From assembly GCA_937868025.1 (NCBI GenBank), contig CALMLJ010000257.1, positions 1 to 14,841 of the forward strand: a DNA stretch of 14,841 nt, written 5' to 3'. The position numbers and the translations under genes are program-made. The DNA is from an uncultured Acidimicrobiaceae bacterium. Its GTDB lineage: Bacteria > Actinomycetota > Acidimicrobiia > Acidimicrobiales > Microtrichaceae. The notes beneath the pieces are model-generated. The model made no database searches and was not told where the DNA came from. It saw nothing but the letters and a program-made list of their open reading frames with translations. Below, in pieces: positions 1 through 7,994 of the stretch (positions are counted from its first letter, which is position 1; each line of letters starts with the position of its first letter).

Positions 1-219
1 GAGGTGCGGCTCCTCACCGCCGACGCCGTCTCCAAGGTCTCGGCGTGGACCGTCGGCACGTCGCTCGTGGGCTTCACCCTCATCTACGGGCTGCTCGCCG
101 TCGTCGAGCTCAGGCTCCTCGCCCGCTACATCAAGGCCGGCCCGGCGGGCGTGATGCCCGATCCCGATGCCGAGGGTTCCGACGACACCGAGGGCCAGCC
201 GCTGGCCTTCGCCTACTGA
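1..219 (+). CDS. cydA: Cytochrome bd quinol oxidase subunit I (CydA), C-terminal end only
   Basis: The frame is open from the window edge and ends at TGA 217-219, giving the last 72 residues of a longer protein. The segment begins with a motif close to RTADAVS, typical of the last periplasmic stretch of CydA (here LLTADAVSKV). One transmembrane helix follows (about residues 19-37, rich in L, V, G), then a short basic-to-acidic cytoplasmic tail ending AFAY. CydA carries the haems b558, b595 and d and oxidises quinol while reducing oxygen to water. Identification rests on this tail together with cydB starting 24 bases downstream in the same direction. The haem ligands and Q-loop lie outside the window. 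Confidence 0.85.
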   Translation, partial: EVRLLTADAVSKVSAWTVGTSLVGFTLIYGLLAVVELRLLARYIKAGPAGVMPDPDAEGSDDTEGQPLAFAY

Positions 220-243
220 TCCGACACGAGAACGAGGCACGTC

Positions 244-1260
244 ATGGAACTCACCACCGTCTGGTTCATCCTCATCGCCGTCCTGTGGGTCGGCTACTTC
301 TTCCTCGAGGGCTTCGACTTCGGCGTCGGGATGCTGCTGCACCCGCTCGGCCGCACCGAGGTCGACCGTCGTGTCATGGTCAACACGATCGGCCCCACCT
401 GGGACGGCAACGAGGTCTGGCTCCTCACTGCCGGCGGCGCCACGTTCGCCGCCTTCCCGAACTGGTACGCCACGTTGTTCTCCGGGTTCTACCTGCCGCT
501 CTTCCTCATCCTCGTCGCTCTGATCGCCCGCGGTGTCGCCTTCGAGTACCGCGGCAAGGTCGACGACGACGGGTGGCGCAAGCGGTGGGACCTCGCCATC
601 GCCGTCGGCTCCTGGCTGCCGGCGGTGCTGTGGGGCGTCGCGTTCGCCAACATCGTCGCCGGTGTACCGATCGACCAGGCCGGCGACTTCACGGGCACGC
701 TCTTCACGCTCCTCAACCCGTTCGGGTTGCTCGGCGGCATCGTCACGGCGTCGCTGTTCGCCCTCCACGGCGCCAACTTCCTGGCGCTCAAGACCGAGGG
801 GGAGATTCACGACGCCGCCCGTGCGGCCGCCCGGCGCATCGCGCCGGTCACGATCGTCGCCGGCGCCGTCTTCCTCCTGTGGAACCAGATCGAACGCGGC
901 ACGGGGTGGACGTGGGCCACGGTGCTGGTCGCGGCGGTGGCACTCCTCGCCAGCGCGGTGATGGAACGGGCCGACCGCGACGGCTGGGCATTCGTCGCCA
1001 CCGGGGTCGCGATCACGGCGGCGGTGGTGTCGCTGTTCGGGTCGCTCTTCCCCGACGTCATGCCCTCAACGACCGATGTTGCGTACAGTCTGACCGTGCA
1101 CAACGCCAGCTCGACGGCGTACACCCTCAAGGTGATGACCTGGGTCGCCGCGGTCATGACGCCGGTCGTCGTGGGCTACCAGGCCTGGAGTTACTGGGTG
1201 TTCCGTCAGCGGATCGGGCGGCGCCACATCCCGGCCGTGCACGTCCCCGGTGGGAGCTGA
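244..1260 (+). CDS. cydB: Cytochrome bd quinol oxidase subunit II (CydB)
   Basis: 338 residues, within the usual CydB length. It is the second integral membrane subunit of the bd-type terminal oxidase, pairing with CydA in the cytoplasmic membrane. Family signatures are clear: EGFDFGVGML at residues 22-31 in the first helix, then GPTWDGNEVWLLTAGGA at 50-66, and GFYLPLFLIL near 81-90. About eight hydrophobic helices follow, and the tail is short and basic (RQRIGRRH). The ATG at 244 is preceded by a modest purine-rich stretch (AACGAGG). The gene starts 24 bases after cydA and its last 11 bases overlap the cydDC start, so the three genes are almost certainly one operon. The operon promoter is upstream of the window. 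bd oxidases usually serve at low oxygen or under nitrosative/sulfide stress; nothing here shows the trigger. Confidence 0.97.
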   Translation: MELTTVWFILIAVLWVGYFFLEGFDFGVGMLLHPLGRTEVDRRVMVNTIGPTWDGNEVWLLTAGGATFAAFPNWYATLFSGFYLPLFLILVALIARGVAFEYRGKVDDDGWRKRWDLAIAVGSWLPAVLWGVAFANIVAGVPIDQAGDFTGTLFTLLNPFGLLGGIVTASLFALHGANFLALKTEGEIHDAARAAARRIAPVTIVAGAVFLLWNQIERGTGWTWATVLVAAVALLASAVMERADRDGWAFVATGVAITAAVVSLFGSLFPDVMPSTTDVAYSLTVHNASSTAYTLKVMTWVAAVMTPVVVGYQAWSYWVFRQRIGRRHIPAVHVPGGS

Positions 1261-4200
1261 CCGGGCGCTCCTCCGGCGGATCCCGGCGCTCCGGGTCCAT
1301 CTCGGGGTCTGCCTGATCGCGGCGGTGGCGACAGCCGCCGCCGTGATCGCGCAGGCGCAGGTGTTGGCCGACGGGATCTCCCGGCTGGTCGACGGCGATG
1401 CCGATGCGCTCGGCCCACTCGTGGTCGCGCTGGTCGTCATCGGCGTCGTCCGGGGTATCGCCCGGTGGGCCACGGACCGGTCGGCGACGGCCGCTGTCAT
1501 CGCGACCCGTCGTGACGTGACCGAGGGGATCGTGGCGAAGCTCGATGCGCTCGACGAACCCGGCCGGGCGGCCGCGACGCCCTCGACGGTCACCTCGCTG
1601 GCGACGACGGGGGTCGATGCCCTCGAACCCTGGATCCGCAGCTACGCGCCGGCGCTGGGGCTGGCGGCCGTCGTGCCGCTCGCCGCCGGGGTGCGGATCC
1701 TGTTCGCCGACCTCCTGTCGGCGGTGATCCTGCTCATCGCCGTGCCGCTCATCCCGGTGTTCATGATCCTCATCGGCCGGTTGACCGAGGAGCGGTCCCA
1801 ACGCCAGTGGGCCACGCTGCAGCGGCTCGGGTCACACTTCCACGACGTGCTCGTCGGCCTCGAGACACTGCGGCTCTTCGGCCGGGCAGAGGCGCAGATC
1901 GACCGGGTCCGCCAGGTCACCGACGACTACCGCCGAGCCGTCATGGGCACACTCCGCGTCGCGTTCCTGTCCGCGCTGGTCCTCGAGCTGTTGGCGACGT
2001 TGTCGGTCGCGCTGGTCGCGGTCACCGCCGGCGTCCGTCTGGCCGACGGGACGATCTCGCTGACCACCGCGCTCGTGGTGCTCCTCCTCGCACCGGAGTG
2101 CTCGCTCCCCCTTCGCCGCGTCGGTGCAGCGTTCCACGCCGCCACCGCCGGGGCGGACGCCGTCGACGACCTCGAGGAGGTCGACGCGCTGTCGGAGTCC
2201 CCAGACGGCACCGGGAGCGTCACGACCGGTGGCCTCCACGTCGAGGACTTGGTGATCACCGATGCGGTCCGGGGGCATCGGGTGGGTCCGGTCGACCTGG
2301 ACGTCGCTCCGGGCGAGGTGGTCGCGCTCGTCGGACCGACCGGTTCGGGGAAGTCGACGGTCCTCGCCGCCGTCACCGGTGACACGCCGATCGGTTCGGG
2401 GAGCGTCGAGGTCGGCGGCGTGTCGATCGGCGACCTGTCCCGCGATCGACGGAGGGCGGCGATCGTCGCGATCCCCCAACATCCCGCAGCACTCGGTGCG
2501 ACCGTGGACGAATCCGTCTCGCTCGGTTGTCCCACGTCGACGACCGACGGCCGTCGTGCGGCGCTGGCCGCGGTCGGCCTCGACCACGCCGAGGCGCGGC
2601 GGCCCAGAGAACTGTCGGGCGGCGAACGCCAGCGACTCGCCGTCGCGCGGGCGCTGCTCACGGCGAGGATGCGGCATGTCGACGTCCTGGTCGCGGACGA
2701 ACCGACCGCGCACCTCGACGCCGAGCGGGTCGCCCTCGTCGTCGACGGACTCCGCTCGGTCGCCGACCACGGCACTGCGGTGTTGGTCGTCACGCACGAC
2801 CCGACCGTCATCGCCGCCGCCGACCGGGTCGTCCGCCTCACCGCGGTCGCAGCCCACTCCCCGATGGCACCGACGGGTCCGACGGCGCCCGCCGACCTCG
2901 GTCACGAGTCGGGCCACCCAGCACCCGGTCGCCCCGACGACCGTGCCGCTCCTCCTCGACTGCTGCCCGAGCCGATCGCCGGTGACACCGCCGCCGGCGC
3001 CGCCGACGCCGGCGCTGGGGGCACGGTCGGCGACCTCGCCTGGTTCGGTCGGCTCGCGCCGGCGTCGCGGGGACGGATCGCCGGCGCCCGGGCGCTCGGG
3101 ATCGCGGCAGAGGCGTGCACCATCGGGCTCGCCGGCACGGCCGCCTGGCTCATCCTCAGGGCGGCGGAGCACCCGTCGTTCGCCGACCTCGCCGTCGTCG
3201 CCGTCGCCGTGCGGGCGTTCGGGCTCGGCAAGGGTGTCCTCCGCTACGCCGAACGACTCGCGTCCCACGACGCAACACTGCGGCGGCTCGGCGGGATCCG
3301 AGCCACCGTCGTCGGACAGTTGGGTCGCCTCGTCCCGGCAGGCCTGCCCCGCACCGGGCGTGGCGAGATGCTCTCCTCGGTCGTCGACGACGTCGACCGG
3401 CTGGGCGATCTGGAGCTTCGGATCGTTGGACCGGCGATCAGTTCGGTCACCGTCGCGGCGGCAGCCGTCGTCGGCGTGGCGGTGGTCGCCGGCCCGGCCG
3501 CCGTGGTCCTCGCTGCGGCGTTGGCGATCGCCGCCGTCCTCGTGCCGCTCTGGGTGGGCCGGCGGGCGCTCGGCTCGGCCGCATCGCTCGTCGCGTCGAA
3601 GTCAGCGGTGGCGACCCGGCTCCTCGACCTGGCGGAACACTCCGGGGAGATCGCTGCGCTGGGGGCCACCGCCCACTGGGCCGAACCGATCGCCGTCGCG
3701 ACCGTCAAGGTCACGTCCGTCGAGCAAGCGCGCGGGCGCACCGCAGCGGCAGCATCGGGTCTCCTCGCCGCGCTGGGCCCGTGGACCGCGGCCGCGACGG
3801 CGGCCGTCGTCGGCGGGCCTGCAGCCGGGATGTCGGGTCCCGCCATCGGCGTTGCGGTTCTGCTCCCCTTGGCCGTGATCGAGCTCGTCACGCCGTCGGT
3901 CGCCGGCGCGGAGTCGACGTCGGTCGTCGCGGCATCGGCCTCGCGGTTGCGGGCGCTGTTGACGCGGCCCGATCCTGCACCCGAGCCACACGATCCGGCC
4001 GCAGCGGGGCCGGACGCCGACCTCGTGCTCGACGGCGTCACGTTCTCGTGGCCCGGCGGCCCCCCGGTGCTGACCGACCTCGACCTCGCACTGCCGGAGG
4101 GCTCGCGGCTCGCGGTGCGTGGACCGAGCGGGTCGGGAAAGTCGACCCTCGCAGCGGGACTCGTGGCGTTCCTCGTCCCCGCCGACGGCGAGTACACGGT

Positions 4201-4660
4201 CGGCGGTGTCGACTCGACGGCGCTCGGGGGTGCACAGGTCCGCCGGTCGGTGACGTGGTGCACCCAGGACCCGTGGCTCGCCGACACGTCGATCCGGGAG
4301 AACCTCCGGATCGCCGCCCCCGACGCCCGCGACGACGAGCTCTGGGCCGCCCTCGACGCCATGCGCCTCGGCGACTGGGTCCGGGAGATGCCACAAGGGC
4401 TCGACACCTTCCTCGGCCGGGCGGCAACGACGGCGAGCGGCGGCCAACGGCACCGGCTCGCCCTCGCCCGCGTGTTGCTGAGCGACCATCGGGTCGTCGT
4501 GCTCGACGAACCGGCGGCGCACCTCGACGCCGACACCGCCGGTGCGGTCCTGCACGACCTCGTCGACGGCCTGGCAGGACGCTCGGTGGTCGTCATCGGC
4601 CACGGCGACACCGACCTCGGGTTCGACGCCACCTTCCGGACGGACGCGCCGGTGCGCTGA
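1250..4660 (+). CDS. cydDC: Fused thiol-reductant ABC exporter CydDC (CydD and CydC in one chain)
   Basis: 1136 residues containing two complete ABC exporter halves. The first half has a membrane domain at about 10-310 and an ATPase with Walker A GPTGSGKST at 362-370, signature LSGGERQR at 455-462, Walker B D483-E484 and H-loop H516. After a Pro/Ala/Gly-rich linker (about 525-590), the second half starts near 596 with its membrane domain. Its ATPase has Walker A GPSGSGKST at 958-966, signature ASGGQ at 1062-1066, Walker B D1086-E1087 and H1118. CydDC exports glutathione/cysteine-type thiols and is needed to assemble cytochrome bd. Actinobacteria are known to carry such fusions in other genera. 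The GTG start at 1250 lies inside the end of cydB (11-base overlap), implying translational coupling. No strong ribosome site is visible there, so the start is the least certain part. Both nucleotide sites look complete apart from A for L in the second signature. Confidence 0.95.
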   Translation: MGADRALLRRIPALRVHLGVCLIAAVATAAAVIAQAQVLADGISRLVDGDADALGPLVVALVVIGVVRGIARWATDRSATAAVIATRRDVTEGIVAKLDALDEPGRAAATPSTVTSLATTGVDALEPWIRSYAPALGLAAVVPLAAGVRILFADLLSAVILLIAVPLIPVFMILIGRLTEERSQRQWATLQRLGSHFHDVLVGLETLRLFGRAEAQIDRVRQVTDDYRRAVMGTLRVAFLSALVLELLATLSVALVAVTAGVRLADGTISLTTALVVLLLAPECSLPLRRVGAAFHAATAGADAVDDLEEVDALSESPDGTGSVTTGGLHVEDLVITDAVRGHRVGPVDLDVAPGEVVALVGPTGSGKSTVLAAVTGDTPIGSGSVEVGGVSIGDLSRDRRRAAIVAIPQHPAALGATVDESVSLGCPTSTTDGRRAALAAVGLDHAEARRPRELSGGERQRLAVARALLTARMRHVDVLVADEPTAHLDAERVALVVDGLRSVADHGTAVLVVTHDPTVIAAADRVVRLTAVAAHSPMAPTGPTAPADLGHESGHPAPGRPDDRAAPPRLLPEPIAGDTAAGAADAGAGGTVGDLAWFGRLAPASRGRIAGARALGIAAEACTIGLAGTAAWLILRAAEHPSFADLAVVAVAVRAFGLGKGVLRYAERLASHDATLRRLGGIRATVVGQLGRLVPAGLPRTGRGEMLSSVVDDVDRLGDLELRIVGPAISSVTVAAAAVVGVAVVAGPAAVVLAAALAIAAVLVPLWVGRRALGSAASLVASKSAVATRLLDLAEHSGEIAALGATAHWAEPIAVATVKVTSVEQARGRTAAAASGLLAALGPWTAAATAAVVGGPAAGMSGPAIGVAVLLPLAVIELVTPSVAGAESTSVVAASASRLRALLTRPDPAPEPHDPAAAGPDADLVLDGVTFSWPGGPPVLTDLDLALPEGSRLAVRGPSGSGKSTLAAGLVAFLVPADGEYTVGGVDSTALGGAQVRRSVTWCTQDPWLADTSIRENLRIAAPDARDDELWAALDAMRLGDWVREMPQGLDTFLGRAATTASGGQRHRLALARVLLSDHRVVVLDEPAAHLDADTAGAVLHDLVDGLAGRSVVVIGHGDTDLGFDATFRTDAPVR

Positions 4661-4666
4661 ACCGCT

Positions 4667-4682
4667 CGGTGGGTACCCGCCG
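4667..4682. terminator. Small hairpin between convergent cydDC and C45 gene
   Basis: A 16-base inverted repeat (CGGTGG, loop GTAC, CCGCCG; one G-T pair) fills most of the 23-base gap between the two convergent stop codons. It could weaken read-through in both directions. There is no T-run, so it is not a canonical intrinsic terminator. Confidence 0.3.
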
Positions 4683-4683
4683 G

Positions 4684-6393
4684 TCAGGCGTGGAGATCGA
4701 GCAGCATCACGTCGGGAGACATGAGCCGGAGCCGTCGCAACGACAACGGACGGGTCACCTCGGCAGCCGCCGTGGCACGCATCGCCGCTGCGGCCGGCTC
4801 GGTGATCGACGCCAGCTCGGTGCGGTCGGCCGTGGCTGCGTCGGGCCGTCCGGCTGCGGCGTGCACCCGGGAGCGGGTGAGCAGCAGCTGCGCCCGCACG
4901 ACCGGCGTCCCCTCCAACCCGAGCGCCACGTCGAGGTGGGTGCGGGCGTCGTCGAGGTCGCCGTCGAGGACCGCCAGGTACGCGGCCATCGCGTGGAATC
5001 CCGGCTCGGTCGGGACACGGTCGCACAGGTCGACGAAGCCGGCACGGACGACATGGGGCGCGTCCCGGTCGAGCGCGCCCTGCACGACCGAGCTGAACCG
5101 GTGGGCGACGTCCACGTGGTGGTCCGGGACGGGTTCGCCACGATGAGTGCGGCCACGTCGAGGGCCGAGTTCGCCCGGCTCGGCGACGATGCCGACCTCG
5201 CCGTCCCACGACCACGGGACTCGGAGATAGGGGCCCAACCCGCTCGGCGCCCGACCCACCGAGACGCGCATGACGGCCTCGGCGGGGTCGGCAACGATCG
5301 ACGCGACCGAGACCGGCGAGACCACGCTGGTGCCCGAGAGACGGACGACGTCGTCGGACCGGTCGACCAGGCCCGGGGCCCCGTAGTCGCCCAGCAGATC
5401 TTCGAGCGCATCGGCGTCGATGCCCCCCGACTGCTTCGCGACGAACGCCTCGAGTTGAGCGAACCGGTTGTCCGAATCGAGGGCGAATGCATGGCTCGTC
5501 GTCACCTCGCGACGGCGGAGACCGGAGTCGAGGTAGCGGTTGGTGCACGACAGGTGCTCGGCGGGCCCGGGCTCGGTGAGTGCCACGTGCGGACCGGCGA
5601 GTTCGACGACGACCGCCGATCGTTCGGCTGCCGAGGAGATGAGCAGGCCCCACGACGACGACGCTCCGAGCCGGCGGGCGCAGGCCACCGCGGCCTCGAT
5701 CGTGTCCGACGACCGGATGATCTCGTGCCCGAGGTCGATCACCGACGGGCCCGACCAACGGACGTCGCGATGGAAGCGAGTGTGCACCGTCAGCGTGAGG
5801 CCCGCCTCGTTCCAGCAGGTGATGCCCGGAGCATCCACACCGTTCGTCGTGACGAACCCGTATCGCAGACCGTCCACCGGCTCGCAGAACACGATCGTCG
5901 GGGCGAGGTCCCAGATGGTTGCACCCGGGAAGTCGAAGTTGCGGGCGTGCAGCAGGTCGCCGCTCGCGGTTGCTCCGCCCCACACCGCAACGCTCGAGCA
6001 CATCGCCGCTGCAGCGACCTCGGCATGGTGGAACATGGAAGTGCGGCCGATGGTGCCGACGGCGTTCTGCAGCACGTCCATGACGAACACGGCGTCGACA
6101 TCGGCGTCGGATCGGCCGAGGGGCTCGAACCCGGCCTCGGTGCGAGCAACGAACTCGGGGAACCGTCGGGTCCGCTCGCGGTGCAACCTGCGGCGCTGCA
6201 CGGCGAAGACGGCGTCGGCGGCGCGCTCGACGCCGTGTCGCACCGCGAACGGGAGCCCCGCCGCCACCATGCGGGCCGCCATCGTCGGGCGGTCGGCGTA
6301 GAGCTGGAGCGCGGCTTCGTGACGCCCTGCCTCGGAGCAGTATGTCCCGAACTGCCGGCCCATCTCCGCCTGCGAGCCTCGGAGCCGGAGCAC
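4684..6393 (-). CDS. C45-family autoproteolytic acyltransferase/hydrolase with extra helical C-terminal domain
   Basis: 569 residues from the chosen GTG at 6393. That start has AGAAGGAG (minus strand, 6400-6407) six bases upstream and leaves the typical family opening LRLRGSQAEMGRQFG. The diagnostic motif is AAMCSSVAVWGGAT with C132, followed by GDLLHARNFDF (R151, N152, D154). In the acyl-CoA:6-aminopenicillanate acyltransferase (C45) family such a Cys becomes the N-terminal nucleophile after self-cleavage, so residues 1-131 would be the alpha chain and 132 onwards the beta chain. The C45 fold appears to end near residue 395. Residues about 425-545 form a separate alanine-rich helical region that resembles TPR-like repeats (for example GDLDDARTHLDVALGL). 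No signal peptide or membrane helix is visible, so a cytoplasmic protein is likely. The substrate cannot be read from the sequence and neighbours give no pathway; a beta-lactam role is not implied. Longer starts (TTG 6417, GTG 6453, ATG 6540) are open but less well supported. Confidence 0.85.
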   Translation of the reverse strand: MLRLRGSQAEMGRQFGTYCSEAGRHEAALQLYADRPTMAARMVAAGLPFAVRHGVERAADAVFAVQRRRLHRERTRRFPEFVARTEAGFEPLGRSDADVDAVFVMDVLQNAVGTIGRTSMFHHAEVAAAAMCSSVAVWGGATASGDLLHARNFDFPGATIWDLAPTIVFCEPVDGLRYGFVTTNGVDAPGITCWNEAGLTLTVHTRFHRDVRWSGPSVIDLGHEIIRSSDTIEAAVACARRLGASSSWGLLISSAAERSAVVVELAGPHVALTEPGPAEHLSCTNRYLDSGLRRREVTTSHAFALDSDNRFAQLEAFVAKQSGGIDADALEDLLGDYGAPGLVDRSDDVVRLSGTSVVSPVSVASIVADPAEAVMRVSVGRAPSGLGPYLRVPWSWDGEVGIVAEPGELGPRRGRTHRGEPVPDHHVDVAHRFSSVVQGALDRDAPHVVRAGFVDLCDRVPTEPGFHAMAAYLAVLDGDLDDARTHLDVALGLEGTPVVRAQLLLTRSRVHAAAGRPDAATADRTELASITEPAAAAMRATAAAEVTRPLSLRRLRLMSPDVMLLDLHA

Positions 6394-6538
6394 GAGCGGC
6401 TCCTTCTGCGTCGGCAACCCGTCACGGCCGTGGTCTGATGTCTGCTCGCGCACGCCAGAGCCTGCCACGCGGCGGAGGTACCCGGCCTGTCCCGACGGCG
6501 CCTGATAACTTCGTCGAACCAAACAGGGGGGATCTCTC
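6394..6538. promoter_or_regulatory. Divergent intergenic region between C45 gene and Ig-like lipoprotein
   Basis: 145 bases separate the two divergent starts. It contains the ribosome site of the C45 gene (6400-6407, minus) and a strong AGGGGGG ribosome site at 6525-6531, seven bases before ATG 6539. The only -10-like element for the plus gene is GATAAC at 6504-6509, with no convincing -35 box. Promoter positions are therefore uncertain. Confidence 0.4.
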
Positions 6539-7162
6539 ATGTCAACGATTCATTCACGCACGCGCGCCGTTCTGGTGCCGTTGATGGTCGGCCTCGCCGC
6601 GCTCGTCGCATCGGCATGTGCTCCGGAGCCGTCCTACCCGCCGTACTACGGCATCTACTTCTACCCGCCGTCGGTCGGCTACATCGGCAAGCAGTACACC
6701 CCGACCGCCACGGCGACGTCGGGCCTGCCGGTGGTGTTCACGCTCGCCGCATCGAGCACCGGCTGCTCGCTGGTCGACGGCGTCGTGACCTACGAGTCGC
6801 TCGGCAGCTGCGTCATCAACGCGAACGAACCGGGCGACGCCACGCACGCCGCGTCCGCACAGATTCAGAAGACGATCTCCGTCCAGAACTGCCCGCCCCT
6901 GCGCGCCGGCGTGTGGACCGGTCCGCTGGGCTTGTCGGCCACCGTGAACGTGTACGGCTCGAACTTCGTCGGCACGGTCGACCTCACGTCGCTCGGTTTC
7001 GGCGTGCAGACATTCGGCGGCAGCGTGGCCTGCGAGGTCGCGAGCATGACCTTCAACTCCACACCGCTGCAGGGCTACCTGTCGCCCGACGGGTCGACCC
7101 TGTCGAGCAACTACAACGGCATCGACATCGTCCTCAACGCTCCGCAGGCTCCGCCGGCGTAG
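6539..7162 (+). CDS. Putative lipoprotein with one bacterial Ig-like repeat
   Basis: 207 residues. The N-terminus is a lipoprotein signal: basic start (HSRTR), hydrophobic core VLVPLMVGLAALV, and lipobox ASAC with the lipidated Cys at 27. After a Pro/Tyr-rich linker (PSYPPYYGIYFYPPS) comes one beta-sandwich repeat, about residues 45-115. It has the features of the actinobacterial Ig-like unit found in tandem in large surface proteins: YTPTATATSGLPVVFTL, a Cys in SSTGCSLVDG and another in GSCVINANEPGDATH. The remaining 90 residues are Gly/Ser/Thr-rich with two further Cys and look like a second beta domain that I do not recognise. Export, lipidation and anchoring outside the membrane are inferred; no enzymatic motif is seen. 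The start is well supported by AGGGGGG seven bases upstream. It converges on another small lipoprotein gene. Confidence 0.75.
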   Translation: MSTIHSRTRAVLVPLMVGLAALVASACAPEPSYPPYYGIYFYPPSVGYIGKQYTPTATATSGLPVVFTLAASSTGCSLVDGVVTYESLGSCVINANEPGDATHAASAQIQKTISVQNCPPLRAGVWTGPLGLSATVNVYGSNFVGTVDLTSLGFGVQTFGGSVACEVASMTFNSTPLQGYLSPDGSTLSSNYNGIDIVLNAPQAPPA

Positions 7163-7170
7163 CGGCAATC

Positions 7171-7225
7171 GATCACGCTTGCCCCCGGGTGGTGCCGCTG
7201 CGGCGGCCCATCCGGGGGTGTGATC
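7171..7225. terminator. Interrupted inverted repeat between two convergent lipoprotein genes
   Basis: Arms GATCAC (7171-7176) and CCCCCGG (7182-7188) pair with CCGGGGG (7212-7218) and GTGATC (7220-7225). The two sides have unequal bulges (five bases against one), and a smaller GCCGC/GCGGC hairpin sits in the loop. The repeat fills the gap between the two stop codons and overlaps the stop of the minus gene (7224-7226). A two-way terminator is plausible; there is no clear U-tract. Confidence 0.45.
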
Positions 7226-7625
7226 AGGGTGCGAAGACGGTGCAGGTCTGCACGACGGCCACCGTGGTGCCGGCGGCAACGGTCACCATCGGAGCATCGC
7301 ACTCCATGTAACCCGGCGGGTCGGCTGCTGCGATGACGTAGGTGCCGGGAGCGACGTCGACGACCGCTCGGCCATCGGCGCCGGTGGTCACCTGGTGGAT
7401 CACGTCACGGCGCTGTCGCACTTCGATCGCCGTCGAGGGCGACGAGGTGTGGCACCACGGCTCCCCCGGCGGCGGGATCACGCCGCCACACCACGTGAGC
7501 TGCGTGGTGATGTCGAGCTGGGTCGGCGGCGCGGGTGATTCGGGCGCGCATCCGGCGAGCACAAAGAGCGCGCCCACGGCTGCCCCGAACCCACGAACCC
7601 GGCGACGCCGTCCCTCGGTGATCAT
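7224..7625 (-). CDS. Putative lipoprotein with carboxypeptidase-regulatory-like (prealbumin-type) domain
   Basis: 133 residues. A very basic N-terminus (GRRRRVRG) is followed by a hydrophobic core and the lipobox VLAGC with Cys 26, so it should be lipidated and held on the outer face of the membrane. After a Pro-rich linker and a Cys-containing stretch (TWCGG, EPWCHTS), residues about 65-130 look like a small CarboxypepD_reg/Cna-B-type beta sandwich: TTGADGRAVVDVAPGTYVIAA is the usual turn-and-strand signature. Two more Cys (MECDAP, VQTC) could form a disulfide. Function is unknown. No good ribosome site precedes ATG 7625, so the start is chosen for its intact signal peptide. It lies 51 bases downstream of the winged-helix gene on the same strand and may be co-transcribed with it. 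Confidence 0.7.
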   Translation of the reverse strand: MITEGRRRRVRGFGAAVGALFVLAGCAPESPAPPTQLDITTQLTWCGGVIPPPGEPWCHTSSPSTAIEVRQRRDVIHQVTTGADGRAVVDVAPGTYVIAAADPPGYMECDAPMVTVAAGTTVAVVQTCTVFAP

Positions 7626-7676
7626 GGGCCGCAGCGTATCGGTCGACTCAGGGGGTGTGCTGACGATCGAGCGCCG

Positions 7677-7994
7677 TCAGCCCGACTTCCGGCGTTTCGG
7701 CTTGAGTCGGCCGAGCGTGACGAGGAGTTCTCCGACCGTGTGATCGTGCTCGAGGGGATGCCGCAGCGGCTCGTCGGGGTGCACCTCGTAGCGGTTGCGG
7801 CGGCCTTCACGGACCTTGCTGACATACCCGTCGGCAACGAGATCGGCGACGATGGCCTGCGCCGCGCGCTCGGTGATGCCGACCTTGGACGCGATGTCAC
7901 GCCCACGGATGTCGGGCTCCTCGGCCACGCAGACCAAGACGTGCGCGTGGTTCGTGAGGAAGGTCCAGCTCGACCGCCCCTCCAACTCGTCCAT
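7677..7994 (-). CDS. Small winged-helix (MarR-like) transcriptional regulator
   Basis: 105 residues. The start at ATG 7994 has AGGAG eight bases upstream; a longer reading to 8108 would run into fabI and is rejected. Residues 12-75 form one winged helix-turn-helix: FLTNHAHVLVCVAEEPDIRG (helix 1), RDIASKVGITERAAQAIVAD (HTH, recognition helix about 41-53), then DGYVSKVREGRRNRYEVHP as the wing. The family is common in actinobacteria as a free-standing DNA-binding protein whose signals and targets are mostly unknown. The rest is a short helical tail ending in a basic KPKRRKSG. It has no ligand or metal domain that I can see. It sits between fabI and a lipoprotein gene, both on the same strand, and may control itself or these neighbours. 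Confidence 0.85.
   Translation of the reverse strand: MDELEGRSSWTFLTNHAHVLVCVAEEPDIRGRDIASKVGITERAAQAIVADLVADGYVSKVREGRRNRYEVHPDEPLRHPLEHDHTVGELLVTLGRLKPKRRKSG

Noticed and set aside
3115..6438. A 1107-residue open frame on the plus strand opposite and across cydDC and the C45 gene.
   Set aside because: It is an Arg/Gly/His-rich shadow frame caused by high GC; no domain is recognisable, and two well-supported genes occupy the region.
6394..6540. Longer N-terminus of the C45 protein starting at ATG 6540.
   Set aside because: It would overlap the start and ribosome site of the divergent lipoprotein gene; GTG 6393 has AGAAGGAG at ideal spacing and gives the usual family N-terminus.
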